Shown here: one piece after another, positions 1-8,622 of the stretch
How positions within the stretch are numbered: position 1 is the stretch's first letter
How the letters are laid out: every line of letters starts with the position of its first letter
Assembly: GCF_013003915.1 (NCBI RefSeq)
Contig: NZ_JABAIV010000013.1
Coordinates: 1 to 62,680 of the forward strand
Length of the DNA stretch: 62,680 nt
From: Telluria aromaticivorans
GTDB lineage: Bacteria; Pseudomonadota; Gammaproteobacteria; Burkholderiales; Burkholderiaceae_D
Reading direction: 5' to 3'
The notes under the pieces: model-generated
Told to the model about the DNA's origin: nothing
What the model saw: the letters and a program-made list of their open reading frames with translations, nothing else
Databases searched by the model: none
Program-made: the position numbers and the translations under genes

Positions 1-113
1 TCACGCAGGGCACCACGGCAGCGAAGAAAGCATCCGCTCAAAAGCGAGTGTGACTTTTGGAAAACGGACATTTTAACTTTGCTAAAAGCGGACATTTCTA
101 CTTTGCTGTTACA
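1..113. mobile_element. Terminal segment of an insertion sequence (IS21-like end)
   Basis: Two direct repeats of about 24 bp (around 61-83 and 85-106) share the core AAAACGGACATTT or AAAAGCGGACATTT followed by an ACTTTGCT block. Serial subterminal repeats of this kind are typical of IS21-family ends, where they bind the IstA transposase. The tip is read as TGTAAC on the minus strand, ending at about 113, where the sequence changes abruptly to the end of a chromosomal REP repeat. No transposase gene is inside the window. The family assignment is from memory and is an inference. Confidence 0.5.
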
Positions 114-122
114 CACCCTACG
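114..122. repeat. Remnant of a GTAG-type REP interrupted by the IS
   Basis: The bases CACCCTACG directly after the IS tip match the outer end of the REP repeats found elsewhere in the window, for example at 6856-6865. The IS therefore seems to have landed in, or recombined at, a REP. The match is short, so this rests on context. Confidence 0.4.
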
Positions 123-212
123 AGAAACCGGCGGCTCTAAGTGATCGGCATTAAGGCAGCTCCGGCAGTGGGCCGTGCGCGCCCAATGCAGCCGGGTTGG
201 TAAGATGCCAAC

Positions 213-1985
213 ATGTATATCCTCTGGAGCTACCTGCGCCCGCACTGGCGCCTTGCCGGGCTGGCGCTGCTGTTGGCGGGCATCTCACAGGTGCTGAGCC
301 TGGTCGACCCGATCATTTTCGGGAAGATCATCGACGAATACGCCCTCAATCCAGGCAGCAAGACCGACGAGCAGCTGGTCTCCGGCGTGCTGAGCCTGCT
401 GGGCATCGCGGTCGTGGTCGCCCTGCTGTCGCGCCTGGCCAAGGCGCTGCAGGAATACGTCACGCGGCTGGTGGTGCAAAAGCTGGGCGTGTCGATCTTC
501 AACGATGGCTTGCGCCACGTACTGCGCCTGAAATACCAGGAATTCGAGGACCTGCGCAGCGGCGAAACGCTGTCGCTGCTGCAGAAGGTGCGCGCCGACA
601 GCGAGCGCTTCATCAATACCTTCATCAATACCGTATTCGCCTCGCTGGTCGGGGTCTCCTTCCTGATCTGGTATGCGGTGAACAAGCACTGGCTGCTGGT
701 GCCGGTCTTCCTGGTCGGCGTGCTGGTGCTGGGCGGCCTGACCGGCATGCTCAGCCGCGAGATCAAGACCCAGCAGCGCTCGATCGTGCGCGAGACCAAC
801 CGCAATTCCGGCTTCATCACCGAGTCGCTGCGCAACATCGAGCTGATCAAGAGCCTGGGCCTGACGTTTACTGAAATCCGGCGCCTCAAGGCGCAAACCG
901 ACAGCATCTTCGCGCTCGAGATGCAGAAGGTGAAGCGCATCCGCCTGCTGTCGTTCCTGCAAGGCAGCACCCTCAGCTTGCTGAAGCTGGCGATCCTGTT
1001 TGCGCTGCTGTGGCTGATCTTCCGCGACGTGCTCACGACCGGCGAGCTGATTGCCATGCAATTCATCTCGGTGGCGATCTTCGCCCCCTTGCAGGAACTG
1101 GGCAACATCATCCTGGCGCACCGCGAGGTCGAAGCGTCGCTGCTGAACTTCCGCGCGCTGATGGACAAGCCGATCGAGCGCCGTCCGGACGATTTCGTCG
1201 AGATCGGGCCGCTCGAGCAGATCCGTTTTGCGGACGTGGGCTTCCGCCACAAGGGGGCGCAGGAAGATTCGCTGGTGGACATCTCGTTCAGCGCGGCCCT
1301 GGGCCAGACCGTGGCTTTCGTCGGTCCTTCCGGCTCGGGCAAGTCGACCCTGGTAAAACTGCTGGTCGGGCTGTACACGCCGGAGCGCGGCAAGGTGTTC
1401 TATAACGAGATCTCGACCGAAGACCTGCGCTACAACGAAGCGCGGCGCCAGATCGGCTTTGTCACGCAAGAGACCAACCTGTTTGCGGGGACGCTGCGCG
1501 ACAACCTGCTGTTCGTGAAACCGGATGCGACCGATGCGCAGATCGTGCTGGCGATGGAACAGGCCTCGTGCGCGAACCTGCTGCTCAAATCCCCGGAAGG
1601 ACTGGACACCGTCATCGGCGAGCGCGGCATGAAGCTGTCGGGTGGCGAGAAGCAGCGCCTGTCGATTGCCCGCGCCCTGGTGCGCGAGCCGCGGCTGCTG
1701 ATCTTCGACGAGGCGACATCGGCGCTCGATTCCCTCACCGAAGAGCAGATCACCAACACCGTGCGCCAGATCTCGGCGCGCGCGAGCCAGATCACGATCC
1801 TGATCGCGCACCGGCTCTCGACCATCATGCATGCGGAGTCGATCTTCGTGCTGGAGAAGGGGCGGGTGGTCGAAACCGGCTCGCATGACGAACTGGTGGC
1901 GCAGAAGGGCCTGTATTACGCGATGTGGCGCCAGCAGATCGGCGAGCGGCCGGTGCCGCCTGTGGGTGACCAGGCCATGGAGTAG
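213..1985 (+). CDS. ABC transporter, fused permease and ATP-binding protein (MsbA/MDR-type exporter)
   Basis: A 590-residue half-transporter. The N-terminal ~310 residues carry about six hydrophobic segments (near residues 14-40, 62-80, 135-155, 158-180, 245-270 and 278-302). They are followed by a nucleotide-binding domain with Walker A GPSGSGKST at ~370-378, a Q-loop (VTQETNLF), the signature LSGGEKQR at ~475, Walker B LLIFDEATSALDS at ~492 and the H-loop LIAHRLST. All ATPase motifs are intact, so an active homodimeric exporter is expected in the inner membrane. The substrate (lipid, drug or peptide) cannot be told from sequence. It stands alone, 90 bp after the IS/REP remnant. The ATG at 213 opens directly into the first membrane segment. 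Confidence 0.9.
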   Translation: MYILWSYLRPHWRLAGLALLLAGISQVLSLVDPIIFGKIIDEYALNPGSKTDEQLVSGVLSLLGIAVVVALLSRLAKALQEYVTRLVVQKLGVSIFNDGLRHVLRLKYQEFEDLRSGETLSLLQKVRADSERFINTFINTVFASLVGVSFLIWYAVNKHWLLVPVFLVGVLVLGGLTGMLSREIKTQQRSIVRETNRNSGFITESLRNIELIKSLGLTFTEIRRLKAQTDSIFALEMQKVKRIRLLSFLQGSTLSLLKLAILFALLWLIFRDVLTTGELIAMQFISVAIFAPLQELGNIILAHREVEASLLNFRALMDKPIERRPDDFVEIGPLEQIRFADVGFRHKGAQEDSLVDISFSAALGQTVAFVGPSGSGKSTLVKLLVGLYTPERGKVFYNEISTEDLRYNEARRQIGFVTQETNLFAGTLRDNLLFVKPDATDAQIVLAMEQASCANLLLKSPEGLDTVIGERGMKLSGGEKQRLSIARALVREPRLLIFDEATSALDSLTEEQITNTVRQISARASQITILIAHRLSTIMHAESIFVLEKGRVVETGSHDELVAQKGLYYAMWRQQIGERPVPPVGDQAME

Positions 1986-2467
1986 GCACGGGATCGCACC
2001 GTTTCCGGACAAGATATTTCACAATTGAAGTATTCACGAACGTCCTCGCCGAGCTCAAACCATCAACGCGTCGAGCTGACGTTCCTGCATCTGTTTCAGG
2101 TACAAAAAGTTGGCTAAAAAGCAAGGTGAGCGGCCTGTTCCTCCATTTTTTTGCGTCTTGCTTCGCCGGGAACGTCCGCACGAAATTCGCGAGCTAAGCA
2201 CTACTACGTATCAATTCCGCGCATTTCGCGCAATTTCATTGCGAACTTTTCAGAATTCTTAGTGCTGCGCCAATGAAGTTGTCTTCTTTGCGTCGACACA
2301 CAACAACGAATCCAAATTTTTTTCTGCACGGCAAACATAAAATTTTGCCGCTCGGTAAAATTGCCACCTGTCAGCTGACGTACGCCAACTTTTTCGGTTG
2401 GCGTTTGCATTTCAAGGCCCGCCGGCAGTTGCTACTCACCCAAAAATTTAACAATTCGTCCCCATCG
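1986..2467. other. Long intergenic region upstream of the MFS gene, with a hairpin
   Basis: 482 bp with no convincing gene. It is more AT-rich than its surroundings, especially at 2200-2460. A hairpin CGCCAAC/GTTGGCG (2383-2389 with 2397-2403) with a T-rich loop lies about 65 bp before the start of the next gene. No clear sigma-70 promoter was found. Confidence 0.5.
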
Positions 2468-3625
2468 ATGCACACTACTGTTTCCGCCCAGCGTAGTTCT
2501 TCTTCCTTCGCACAAACCCAGCAATACGCACTGCCGACCCTGTTCGCGCTGTTCGGCCTGATCATGGGCTCGTGGGCCGGCCGCATCCCGGCGCTGGCCG
2601 AGCGGGTCCAGGTGTCGCATTCGGCGCTGTCGATGGTCCTGCTGTGCGGCGGCCTCGGCGCCGTCCTGTCCTACCCGGTCTCGTCCTTCCTGATGGGCCG
2701 CTTCGGCGCGCGCAAGGCTATGCTCATCTCGGGCATGGCCCTCTTGGGCGTGCTGGTGGCGATTGGCATGGCGCCAACCGTGCCGCGCCTGATGCTGGCG
2801 GTGCTGATGTTGGGCATTACGGCCAGCACCTTCGACGTCGCCATCAACTCGGCCGCCACCAGGCGTGAAAAGCAGACCGGCAAGTCGGAGCTGTCGATGC
2901 TGCACGGGATCGGCTGCGCCGGCGGCCTGGCCGGCGCCACCCTCGGCAGCCTGATGGCCAGCATGAAGATCGCCCCTGGCACCCACTTCCTGATGCTGGC
3001 CGGTCCCCTGGCCGTGGTCCTGTGGTTCGCCTTCAGCATGATTCAGCTGGAGGACAGCGTCGAAAAAGTGGAGAAGAAGTCGTTCTCGCTGCCGCGCGGT
3101 CCGCTGGCGCTGCTGGGCCTGCTGGGTTTCCTGGGCTCGATGTCGGAAGGCAGCATCGCCGACTGGAGCGGCGTGTTCCTGAAAGAGCATTTCGGCGCAT
3201 CGGACGGCCTGGCGCCGCTGGCCCTGTCGGCCTTCTCGGTCATGATGCTGCTGTCGCGCCTGGTCGGCGACAAGCTGAAAGTGCGCTTCGGCGCCCAGCG
3301 CCTGGTGACGGGCGGCGCGCTGGTGTCGGCCGCCGGCCTGTTCTTCGCCGTGGTGGCCCCGAACGCCTATGTCGCCCTCGGCGGTTTCGCGGTCGCCGGC
3401 CTTGGCCTGTCGCTGCTGTTCCCATTCGTGTTCAGTGCCGCAGGCAGCCAGGGCCCGATGGCCCTGGCTGCAGTGGCGAGCATGGCCTACAGCGGCAGCC
3501 TGATGGGCCCACCGGTGATCGGCGCCGTCGCCCACTTTGTCGGCATGCAGGCAGCCATCGGCTATGTCGGTGGACTGTCGGTGGTCATCGCCCTGGTGGC
3601 CAGCCGCACCAAGCTGCTCAAGTAA
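2468..3625 (+). CDS. MFS transporter (YbjJ/fucose-permease-like)
   Basis: 385 residues and about 12 hydrophobic segments. The conserved N-terminal stretch GSWAGRIPALAERV and the loop motif GRFGARKAM after the second helix fit the major facilitator superfamily, nearest in memory to E. coli YbjJ. The substrate is unknown. The frame is open upstream to 2273, but that extension is polar and not membrane-protein-like, so the ATG at 2468 (peptide MHTTVSAQ) is preferred. It forms a single-gene unit followed by nudC on the same strand. Confidence 0.85.
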   Translation: MHTTVSAQRSSSSFAQTQQYALPTLFALFGLIMGSWAGRIPALAERVQVSHSALSMVLLCGGLGAVLSYPVSSFLMGRFGARKAMLISGMALLGVLVAIGMAPTVPRLMLAVLMLGITASTFDVAINSAATRREKQTGKSELSMLHGIGCAGGLAGATLGSLMASMKIAPGTHFLMLAGPLAVVLWFAFSMIQLEDSVEKVEKKSFSLPRGPLALLGLLGFLGSMSEGSIADWSGVFLKEHFGASDGLAPLALSAFSVMMLLSRLVGDKLKVRFGAQRLVTGGALVSAAGLFFAVVAPNAYVALGGFAVAGLGLSLLFPFVFSAAGSQGPMALAAVASMAYSGSLMGPPVIGAVAHFVGMQAAIGYVGGLSVVIALVASRTKLLK

Positions 3626-3709
3626 TCCTCTCACCGGCTTAAGCCAGGCCCGGAGGCGGCGTCGGGATTGGCGGTATCATCAGGGCATCGACCTGCCCGG
3701 ATACCGACC

Positions 3710-4531
3710 ATGCTCCAGACGCCCGCCTCCTTCACGCCCCTTTTTTCCCCGCGTTCCGATCCCGCGCCCCTTAGTTTCCTGTTCCACGGCGGACGGCTGC
3801 TGGTGCGCGAAAGCGACCTCTCGCTGCCCGATGGCGGGGTGCTGAATAACCTGGACGTCGACCGCACCCGCCTGCAGCCGCTCGGGTTGTATGGCGAGCG
3901 CTATTGCGAGACCGGCTGGTTCGACAGCGAGCCAAGCCTGCCGCCGGGCTTTGCCTGGCGCGGCCTGCGTTCGCTGTTCGCGGAGATGGACGAGGAGCTG
4001 GTCGGACTGGCCGCACGCGCCGCCCAGGTGGCCGAGTGGGCGCGTACCCACCGCTTCTGCGGCGCCTGCGGCAATGGCACCGTGATCGCGGCCGGGGAGC
4101 GCTGCTTCAAGTGCAGCGCCTGCGGCCACATGGCCTATCCGCGCATCTCGCCGGCCATGATGGTCCTGATCCGCAAGGGCGACAGCGTGCTGCTGGCAAT
4201 GCACCTGGCCTCGCCTACCAAGCGCTTCGTGCCGCTGGCCGGCTTCCTGGAGGCGGGTGAATCGGTGGAAGAAGCAATCCACCGCGAGGTGTTCGAAGAG
4301 GTGGGGCTGCGGGTGCAGAACCTGCAGTATTTCGCCAGCCAGTCCTGGCCCTTCCCGCATTCGCTGATGCTGGCCTTCACGGCCGATTACCTCGATGGCG
4401 AGATCCGCGTCGACGCCACCGAGATTGCCGAAGCGCGCTGGTTCGGGCCGGATGACGAATGGCCCGAACGGGTGCCGCATATGTCGGTGTCGAGCGTGCT
4501 GGTCGACTCGCACCGCCCGCCCAACCGCTAA
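3710..4531 (+). CDS. nudC: NAD(+)/NADH diphosphatase, NUDIX family
   Basis: 273 residues. A four-cysteine zinc ribbon (CGAC at ~117-120, then CFKCSAC) precedes the Nudix box GFLEAGES...REVFEEVG at ~178-200. The family-specific motif SQSWPFPHS follows it and distinguishes NudC from other Nudix enzymes. NudC hydrolyses NADH/NAD to NMNH/NMN plus AMP and removes NAD caps from RNA. The ATG at 3710 is chosen because the upstream in-frame codons are not conserved-looking. Its stop overlaps by four bases the stop of the convergent gene on the minus strand, so no terminator separates them. Confidence 0.92.
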   Translation: MLQTPASFTPLFSPRSDPAPLSFLFHGGRLLVRESDLSLPDGGVLNNLDVDRTRLQPLGLYGERYCETGWFDSEPSLPPGFAWRGLRSLFAEMDEELVGLAARAAQVAEWARTHRFCGACGNGTVIAAGERCFKCSACGHMAYPRISPAMMVLIRKGDSVLLAMHLASPTKRFVPLAGFLEAGESVEEAIHREVFEEVGLRVQNLQYFASQSWPFPHSLMLAFTADYLDGEIRVDATEIAEARWFGPDDEWPERVPHMSVSSVLVDSHRPPNR

Positions 4532-5382
4532 GGCTGGACGGCGGCGCTCTCCGGCGTGCTGCGCGCGGCCTGTGCCTGCGGCTTGGCGCCGGTGCTGCGC
4601 AGTTGCACGGCGCGTTGCAGCAGGTCGAACCAGAACGGGGCGCCGAACAGCGTGGTGCCGGCCGTGATCAGCCAGCCGGCCACCTGCAGGGCGAACGCGG
4701 TATTCAGCGTGGGCGGGAAGGTGCTCCAGCCGATCGGCAGGGCCCACATCTGGCGCAGCGCTTCGGGATCTAACCCTGCCGGGGCTGCCTTGATCTGCGC
4801 GGCCAGCGCCGGGTTTTGCCACAGGGTCTGGAACAGGTGGATGCTGTCGATGTTGAGCATGATCGTCAGCAGCATGGCGAGTAAAAAGGAGATCAGCAGC
4901 TGGCGCCGCTTGTATACCCCGGACAGGCGTTCCATCGCGCTGTTGAACCAGCCGGCGATGCCGTCCTGGAAGCGCGCCAGGTCGCCGCCGGACTGGCGGT
5001 ACAGCGCCAGCAGCACGCGCCGCACCTGCTCGTCCGGCAGGGCGTCGATGGCCGCCTGCAACGGGATGGCCGGGCTGCTGCGCAGCGAATCGAGCAGCGC
5101 AATCGCGAAATGCGCGGGTTCGATGTAGGATGGCCGCACCGACAACGGCCGCCGTGCATTTGAACTGCCGTGCGGATTGACCAGCGGATGGTCGTACAGG
5201 CTCTGCGCCAGCGCTTCGCAGCGCGGGTCGTCGAGCATGCGCTTGATGGCGGCAAGCAGCATGTTGGCGCGCAGGCTGAAGGCCGCCGCCAATGCTTCCT
5301 GCAATGTACTGACAACCAGTGCCAGCGTGCCGTAGCAAAACGTCAGGCCGATGGCGACTTCAAGGACTGTGCTGCCCAACAT
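4528..5382 (-). CDS. Conserved hypothetical membrane protein
   Basis: 284 residues. The N-terminal hydrophobic helix (about 5-30) is followed by a soluble region with repeated short helices, then two hydrophobic segments near residues 165-185 and 220-245 and a basic Q/A-rich tail. I do not recognise a catalytic motif. The overall arrangement resembles uncharacterised inner-membrane proteins found singly in Burkholderiales. It is convergent with nudC (four-base overlap) and divergent from folE, with 146 bp between the starts. Confidence 0.7.
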   Translation of the reverse strand: MLGSTVLEVAIGLTFCYGTLALVVSTLQEALAAAFSLRANMLLAAIKRMLDDPRCEALAQSLYDHPLVNPHGSSNARRPLSVRPSYIEPAHFAIALLDSLRSSPAIPLQAAIDALPDEQVRRVLLALYRQSGGDLARFQDGIAGWFNSAMERLSGVYKRRQLLISFLLAMLLTIMLNIDSIHLFQTLWQNPALAAQIKAAPAGLDPEALRQMWALPIGWSTFPPTLNTAFALQVAGWLITAGTTLFGAPFWFDLLQRAVQLRSTGAKPQAQAARSTPESAAVQP

Positions 5383-5492
5383 GGTGATCTCCCGAGGCTG
5401 GAACCACTGTCCACGCTACGCCGGCCGTGGCGGGGGTACATTAACCTTGCTCAAGAAACCGGCAGCATCCGGAACCCCGGGCGCATTTTCTA

Positions 5493-5498
5493 TATACT
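5493..5498 (+). promoter_or_regulatory. Probable -10 element of the folE promoter
   Basis: TATACT lies 31 bp before the folE ATG in the only AT-rich stretch of the divergent spacer. The -35 region is poor, so the assignment is tentative. Confidence 0.35.
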
Positions 5499-5528
5499 TG
5501 CGGCAATTCGATTTATCTAGGGTTCACC

Positions 5529-6095
5529 ATGTCTGACAAAGAAGCTTTCACCGAACACGACTGGCGCCGCCTGCTCAGCAGCCTGGGCGAGAATCCGGAC
5601 CGTCCGGGCCTGCACGAGACCCCGGCCCGCGTGGCAAAGGCATGGAAACACTGGACCTCGGGCTACGACCAGGATCCGGTCGAAGTGCTGAAGGCCTTCG
5701 AGGATGGCGCCGAGGAATACAACGAGCTGATCGTGGTGCGCAATATCCCGGTGTACAGCCATTGCGAGCATCACCTGGCGCCCTTCTTCGGCAAGGCAAC
5801 CGTCGGCTACCTGCCGAGCGGGAAGATCGTCGGCCTGTCGAAGCTGACCCGCCTGGTGGACATTTTCTCCAAGCGCCTGCAGGTACAGGAACGCTTGACG
5901 ATCCAGATCGCCAACGCGCTGATGGAAGTACTGGAACCGAAGGCGGTCGGCGTGGTCATCAAATGCCGCCACCTGTGCATGGAAAGCCGCGGCATCCGCG
6001 CCATCGGCGAAGAAACCATTACCTCGGCCATGTTGGGCGAACTGCAGCCGAACCTCGGCCTTCGGACCGAGTTCCTGGCCCTCGCGCGCGACTAA
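5529..6095 (+). CDS. folE: GTP cyclohydrolase I (type I)
   Basis: 188 residues. It contains the zinc and substrate-binding blocks expected for the homodecameric enzyme: HCEHHLAPF near residue 77, the GLSKLTRLVD segment, and CRHLCMESRG near residue 146. The reaction converts GTP to 7,8-dihydroneopterin triphosphate, the entry step to tetrahydrofolate and pterins. Having both zinc cysteines and the histidine argues for the zinc-dependent IA class. It is a single gene with its own promoter region upstream and a hairpin downstream at 6112-6136. Confidence 0.95.
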   Translation: MSDKEAFTEHDWRRLLSSLGENPDRPGLHETPARVAKAWKHWTSGYDQDPVEVLKAFEDGAEEYNELIVVRNIPVYSHCEHHLAPFFGKATVGYLPSGKIVGLSKLTRLVDIFSKRLQVQERLTIQIANALMEVLEPKAVGVVIKCRHLCMESRGIRAIGEETITSAMLGELQPNLGLRTEFLALARD

Positions 6096-6111
6096 AAACG
6101 CTCTGATTTTA

Positions 6112-6136
6112 GTCCCGACTTGCTGAAAGTCGGGAC
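6112..6136 (+). terminator. Hairpin after folE, possible terminator
   Basis: The perfect inverted repeat GTCCCGACT/AGTCGGGAC has a 7-base loop and begins 17 bp after the folE stop. No T-run follows, so intrinsic termination is uncertain. Confidence 0.4.
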
Positions 6137-6190
6137 CGTCTTGGAACCTGTTCCGGATCCGCCCCCTCCAATTCATTTTGGGGGCTCGTC

Positions 6191-6514
6191 ATGGAACGTC
6201 CCGCTTATCCCAGCGATATTTCTCTCGAAGAGTTCGAACCCGTGCGCGGCATGCTGGAAGCGGCACGCCGCAAGACCCGCCCGCGCAAGCACGACCTCTA
6301 CGACGTGTTCTGCGCGGTGCTCTATTTCCTGCATACGGGCGCCACATGGCGCAGCATGCCGCCGGGTTTCCCGCCGTGGCGGACCGTGCACGAATATTTC
6401 ACCCAATGGGCGATGGCGCGCGGAGGCGACCGCTCCCTGCTCGAGAGCGTGCTCGAGAAATCGGGACGCGAGGTCGAGCTCATCCAGCTGCGCAAGCTCC
6501 TCGGTCGCCGTTGA
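6191..6514 (+). CDS. Orphan IS5-type transposase N-terminal domain protein (DUF4096-like)
   Basis: 107 residues. The segment YDVFCAVLYFLHTGATWRSM followed by PPGFPPWRTVHEYF is the hallmark of the N-terminal domain of IS5-group transposases (OrfA or DUF4096 region). The DDE catalytic half is absent: after residue ~75 the sequence is unlike transposase and ends in a charged helix, and no second ORF follows. No terminal inverted repeats were seen. It could be a decayed IS relic or a domesticated DNA-binding protein; the complete ORF with a proper start favours a retained gene. Confidence 0.6.
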   Translation: MERPAYPSDISLEEFEPVRGMLEAARRKTRPRKHDLYDVFCAVLYFLHTGATWRSMPPGFPPWRTVHEYFTQWAMARGGDRSLLESVLEKSGREVELIQLRKLLGRR

Positions 6515-6546
6515 GTTGGGGTCTCGGCGTGCATTGGCCGAAAGAC

Positions 6547-6699
6547 ATGGCTGGCGCGCTGGTGATGTCGGCGTCGATGGCCGTGCTGGTCTATACGCCG
6601 GCGGTGCGCGCCGCCTGTGCGCAGCTGCTGCCAATGATGGAACAGGTATATCGGCGCCTGCTGGCGGTGCCGATCGGGCGCGGCTGGCTGCGTCCTTAA
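6547..6699 (+). CDS. Possible small hydrophobic protein
   Basis: A 50-codon frame with an Ala/Val/Leu-rich central stretch that could span a membrane, ending in a basic tail. There is no strong ribosome-binding site and nothing recognisable by homology. It is listed because it fills the space between the transposase-like gene and the REPIN; chance is a fair alternative in DNA this GC-rich. Confidence 0.25.
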   Translation: MAGALVMSASMAVLVYTPAVRAACAQLLPMMEQVYRRLLAVPIGRGWLRP

Positions 6700-6728
6700 G
6701 CCGGGGCAGGGCCGGGCTATTGGTAAAT

Positions 6729-6865
6729 CGTAGGGTGGGCAAGTTCCTTGCCCACGCGGCGATAGTTAGCGCTTGTATTTTCGCGGACGGGCCGGCGGAC
6801 ACTGGTTGAACGCGCGGGCCTTCGTAATTCCGGGCACTGCCCGAAATTACCCCGCCCACCCTACG
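6729..6865. repeat. REPIN copy A (two inverted GTAG REPs)
   Basis: 137 bp beginning CGTAGGGTGGGC and ending GCCCACCCTACG. The left arm holds its own small hairpin, GTGGGCAAG-TTC-CTTGCCCAC. The right arm is the more degenerate inverted copy. It lies between a plus-strand and a minus-strand gene (convergent). Confidence 0.85.
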
Positions 6866-6910
6866 AGACAGCAGCATATCCGGCCCTGGGTAGCTGCACG
6901 CGCTAACCCC

Positions 6911-7321
6911 TTACGACGCCGCTTCAGCCGCCTCGAACACCAGCTTCTTGTCCGCATCGAGATGGAACACGCCCAGCGCCTGGCCGGTCACGGCATTCGC
7001 CTCGGGGGCTTCGAGCTCGGCGCAGGCGCCGGTGTCGACTGCCCAGGTAGCTTCGCCCGAGCGCAGGGTATAGCTATTCGGGCCGCTGGCGAACAGTTCG
7101 ATCTCAAGGCCCGACAAGGCCACCTGGCCCAGGTTGATCTGGCGCTGGCAGTCCGGCAGCCGCGCAGCGGTCAGCTTGACCGTCCCTTCCTTGCTCCAGA
7201 AATAATCCTGCACGACACGCACTGTGAGCGCGTGGTCGTTGCTGTCGATCCGGTAGGTGGCCGAGTCGTTCACGCAGCCGGTGAGGAGCAACGGTGCAAG
7301 CAAGAAAATTCGAAGGCGCAT
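6911..7321 (-). CDS. Hypothetical lipoprotein
   Basis: 136 residues from the ATG at 7321. A basic start, a hydrophobic stretch and the lipobox LLTGC (Cys16) form a signal peptidase II site, so a membrane-anchored periplasmic or outer-membrane lipoprotein is predicted. The mature part is beta-rich with two further cysteines (near the DCQR and GACAEL segments) that could pair. The family was not recognised. It is followed by REPIN copy A and preceded by the lpxR-like gene in the same orientation, 100 bp away. Confidence 0.7.
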   Translation of the reverse strand: MRLRIFLLAPLLLTGCVNDSATYRIDSNDHALTVRVVQDYFWSKEGTVKLTAARLPDCQRQINLGQVALSGLEIELFASGPNSYTLRSGEATWAVDTGACAELEAPEANAVTGQALGVFHLDADKKLVFEAAEAAS

Positions 7322-7421
7322 GGAGGTTCCGGGGTCAAGGATGCAGGAATGCATCGCCTGACGGAGTATAGAAGCGCCAGGAGGCAGGCGCAACCGCGCA
7401 CCGGGGTTTGACCCGCCCAGG

Positions 7422-8492
7422 CTAGAACTCGACGCCGAGCGTCAGCGAACCAATCGTATGGCGCGGGACGTTCACCGGCGCCCGGAACTCGCCGCTACGG
7501 CGGGTGACCCGCAACTGCGCGAACCAGGGGCCGTGATCGCTGCCGCGGGTGGTGGGAAAATCCATCCGCAGCCCGGCGGTGAGGTCGCCTACCCAGCGCC
7601 GTGGCCGTACTTCCGGATCGTCGCGCCATGGCCGGCCCTGCAGGAACATGTTGTAGGCCATGCCGCGTACCTCGGCGCCCAGCGTCACCGTGCACTGGAT
7701 CCAACGCAAGCGGCAGGCCGTGTCCACCGGGGCGGCCCGGTTGGCGATGCCTGGCGGCGCCGGCGACACGGGTGGCAGGTTCTTGCCCAGCGTGAAAGTC
7801 ACGCCGCCCGCTGCATAGCTCATGAGGTTGCCGACGGCCAAGCGCCAGTGGCCGGCCGTGTGCAGGCGGATGTCGCCCAGCAACGCGCCGGACAGGCTGG
7901 GCCAGGCCGAGCGCCGTTCGGCCGACACCAGTACCGCCAGGGTATTGCCCACCTGGTGGTCCCAGCCCTGCGGCTCCGGTCGGTCGAAGATGCGATGGAA
8001 CAGTTTCTGGGCAGGTTCGGCCAGCGACAGCTTGCCCGTCACGCCGGCTTGGGCGCTCAGGGTCGTGATCGCCTGCTCGTCCTGGTCGATGAACAGCCAC
8101 GACCGCTCGACATACAGCAGGCCGGCATACGGCCGGTCGAAGGGCTGGGGGACGGGGATGGTGATGTCGCTGGGTGTGACCATCAGCTGTCCGACGCTGT
8201 GCTGGCTGAACAGGAAGCGCGCATCGCCGCAGCCGAGCCAGCGGCAGGCGGCGCCGGTCCAGCGCCGCGTGAAGTCGCCTCGGGCGTCTTCCGTGGTGCG
8301 CGAGCTGAACTGGATGCCGTTGGTGTAATAGCGGTCGGTCTCGAACCAGCTGTCGTTGTCCCAGGTGACAAACCTCGCTTCCGCCGCGCCCGCTGCCGGC
8401 GCATCGGTTAGCGCTACGCCTGCTTCCTGCGCCGCACACGGAACCGCGAGAAGACTGGCGAAGATGGTGAGAACACTGGCCGAGGCCCGCAT
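7422..8492 (-). CDS. lpxR: Lipid A deacylase LpxR family protein
   Basis: 356 residues with an N-terminal signal peptide ending near the AAQ of residues 20-22. The stretch WDNDSW (Asn46-Asp47) followed by DRYYTNGIQFS (Ser63) and a later FSQHSVGQ (His ~98) matches the catalytic set Asn/Asp/Ser/His of LpxR. LpxR is an outer-membrane 12-stranded beta-barrel that removes the 3'-O-linked acyloxyacyl chain from lipid A. The aromatic and charged alternation to the C-terminal phenylalanine fits a barrel. It is divergent from rtcB. Family identity is firm; enzymatic activity is inferred. Confidence 0.8.
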   Translation of the reverse strand: MRASASVLTIFASLLAVPCAAQEAGVALTDAPAAGAAEARFVTWDNDSWFETDRYYTNGIQFSSRTTEDARGDFTRRWTGAACRWLGCGDARFLFSQHSVGQLMVTPSDITIPVPQPFDRPYAGLLYVERSWLFIDQDEQAITTLSAQAGVTGKLSLAEPAQKLFHRIFDRPEPQGWDHQVGNTLAVLVSAERRSAWPSLSGALLGDIRLHTAGHWRLAVGNLMSYAAGGVTFTLGKNLPPVSPAPPGIANRAAPVDTACRLRWIQCTVTLGAEVRGMAYNMFLQGRPWRDDPEVRPRRWVGDLTAGLRMDFPTTRGSDHGPWFAQLRVTRRSGEFRAPVNVPRHTIGSLTLGVEF

Positions 8493-8622
8493 GGTCGTCC
8501 TTTCTAAATCGAAATATTCTCCAGTCTTGACCTCCTGCCGGAGATCTTGTTGATCTGCAACAGCATCGAGTCGGATTCAAGCTGGACACACCGCTTTGGC
8601 GATTTGCGCGATCATAAGCAGC

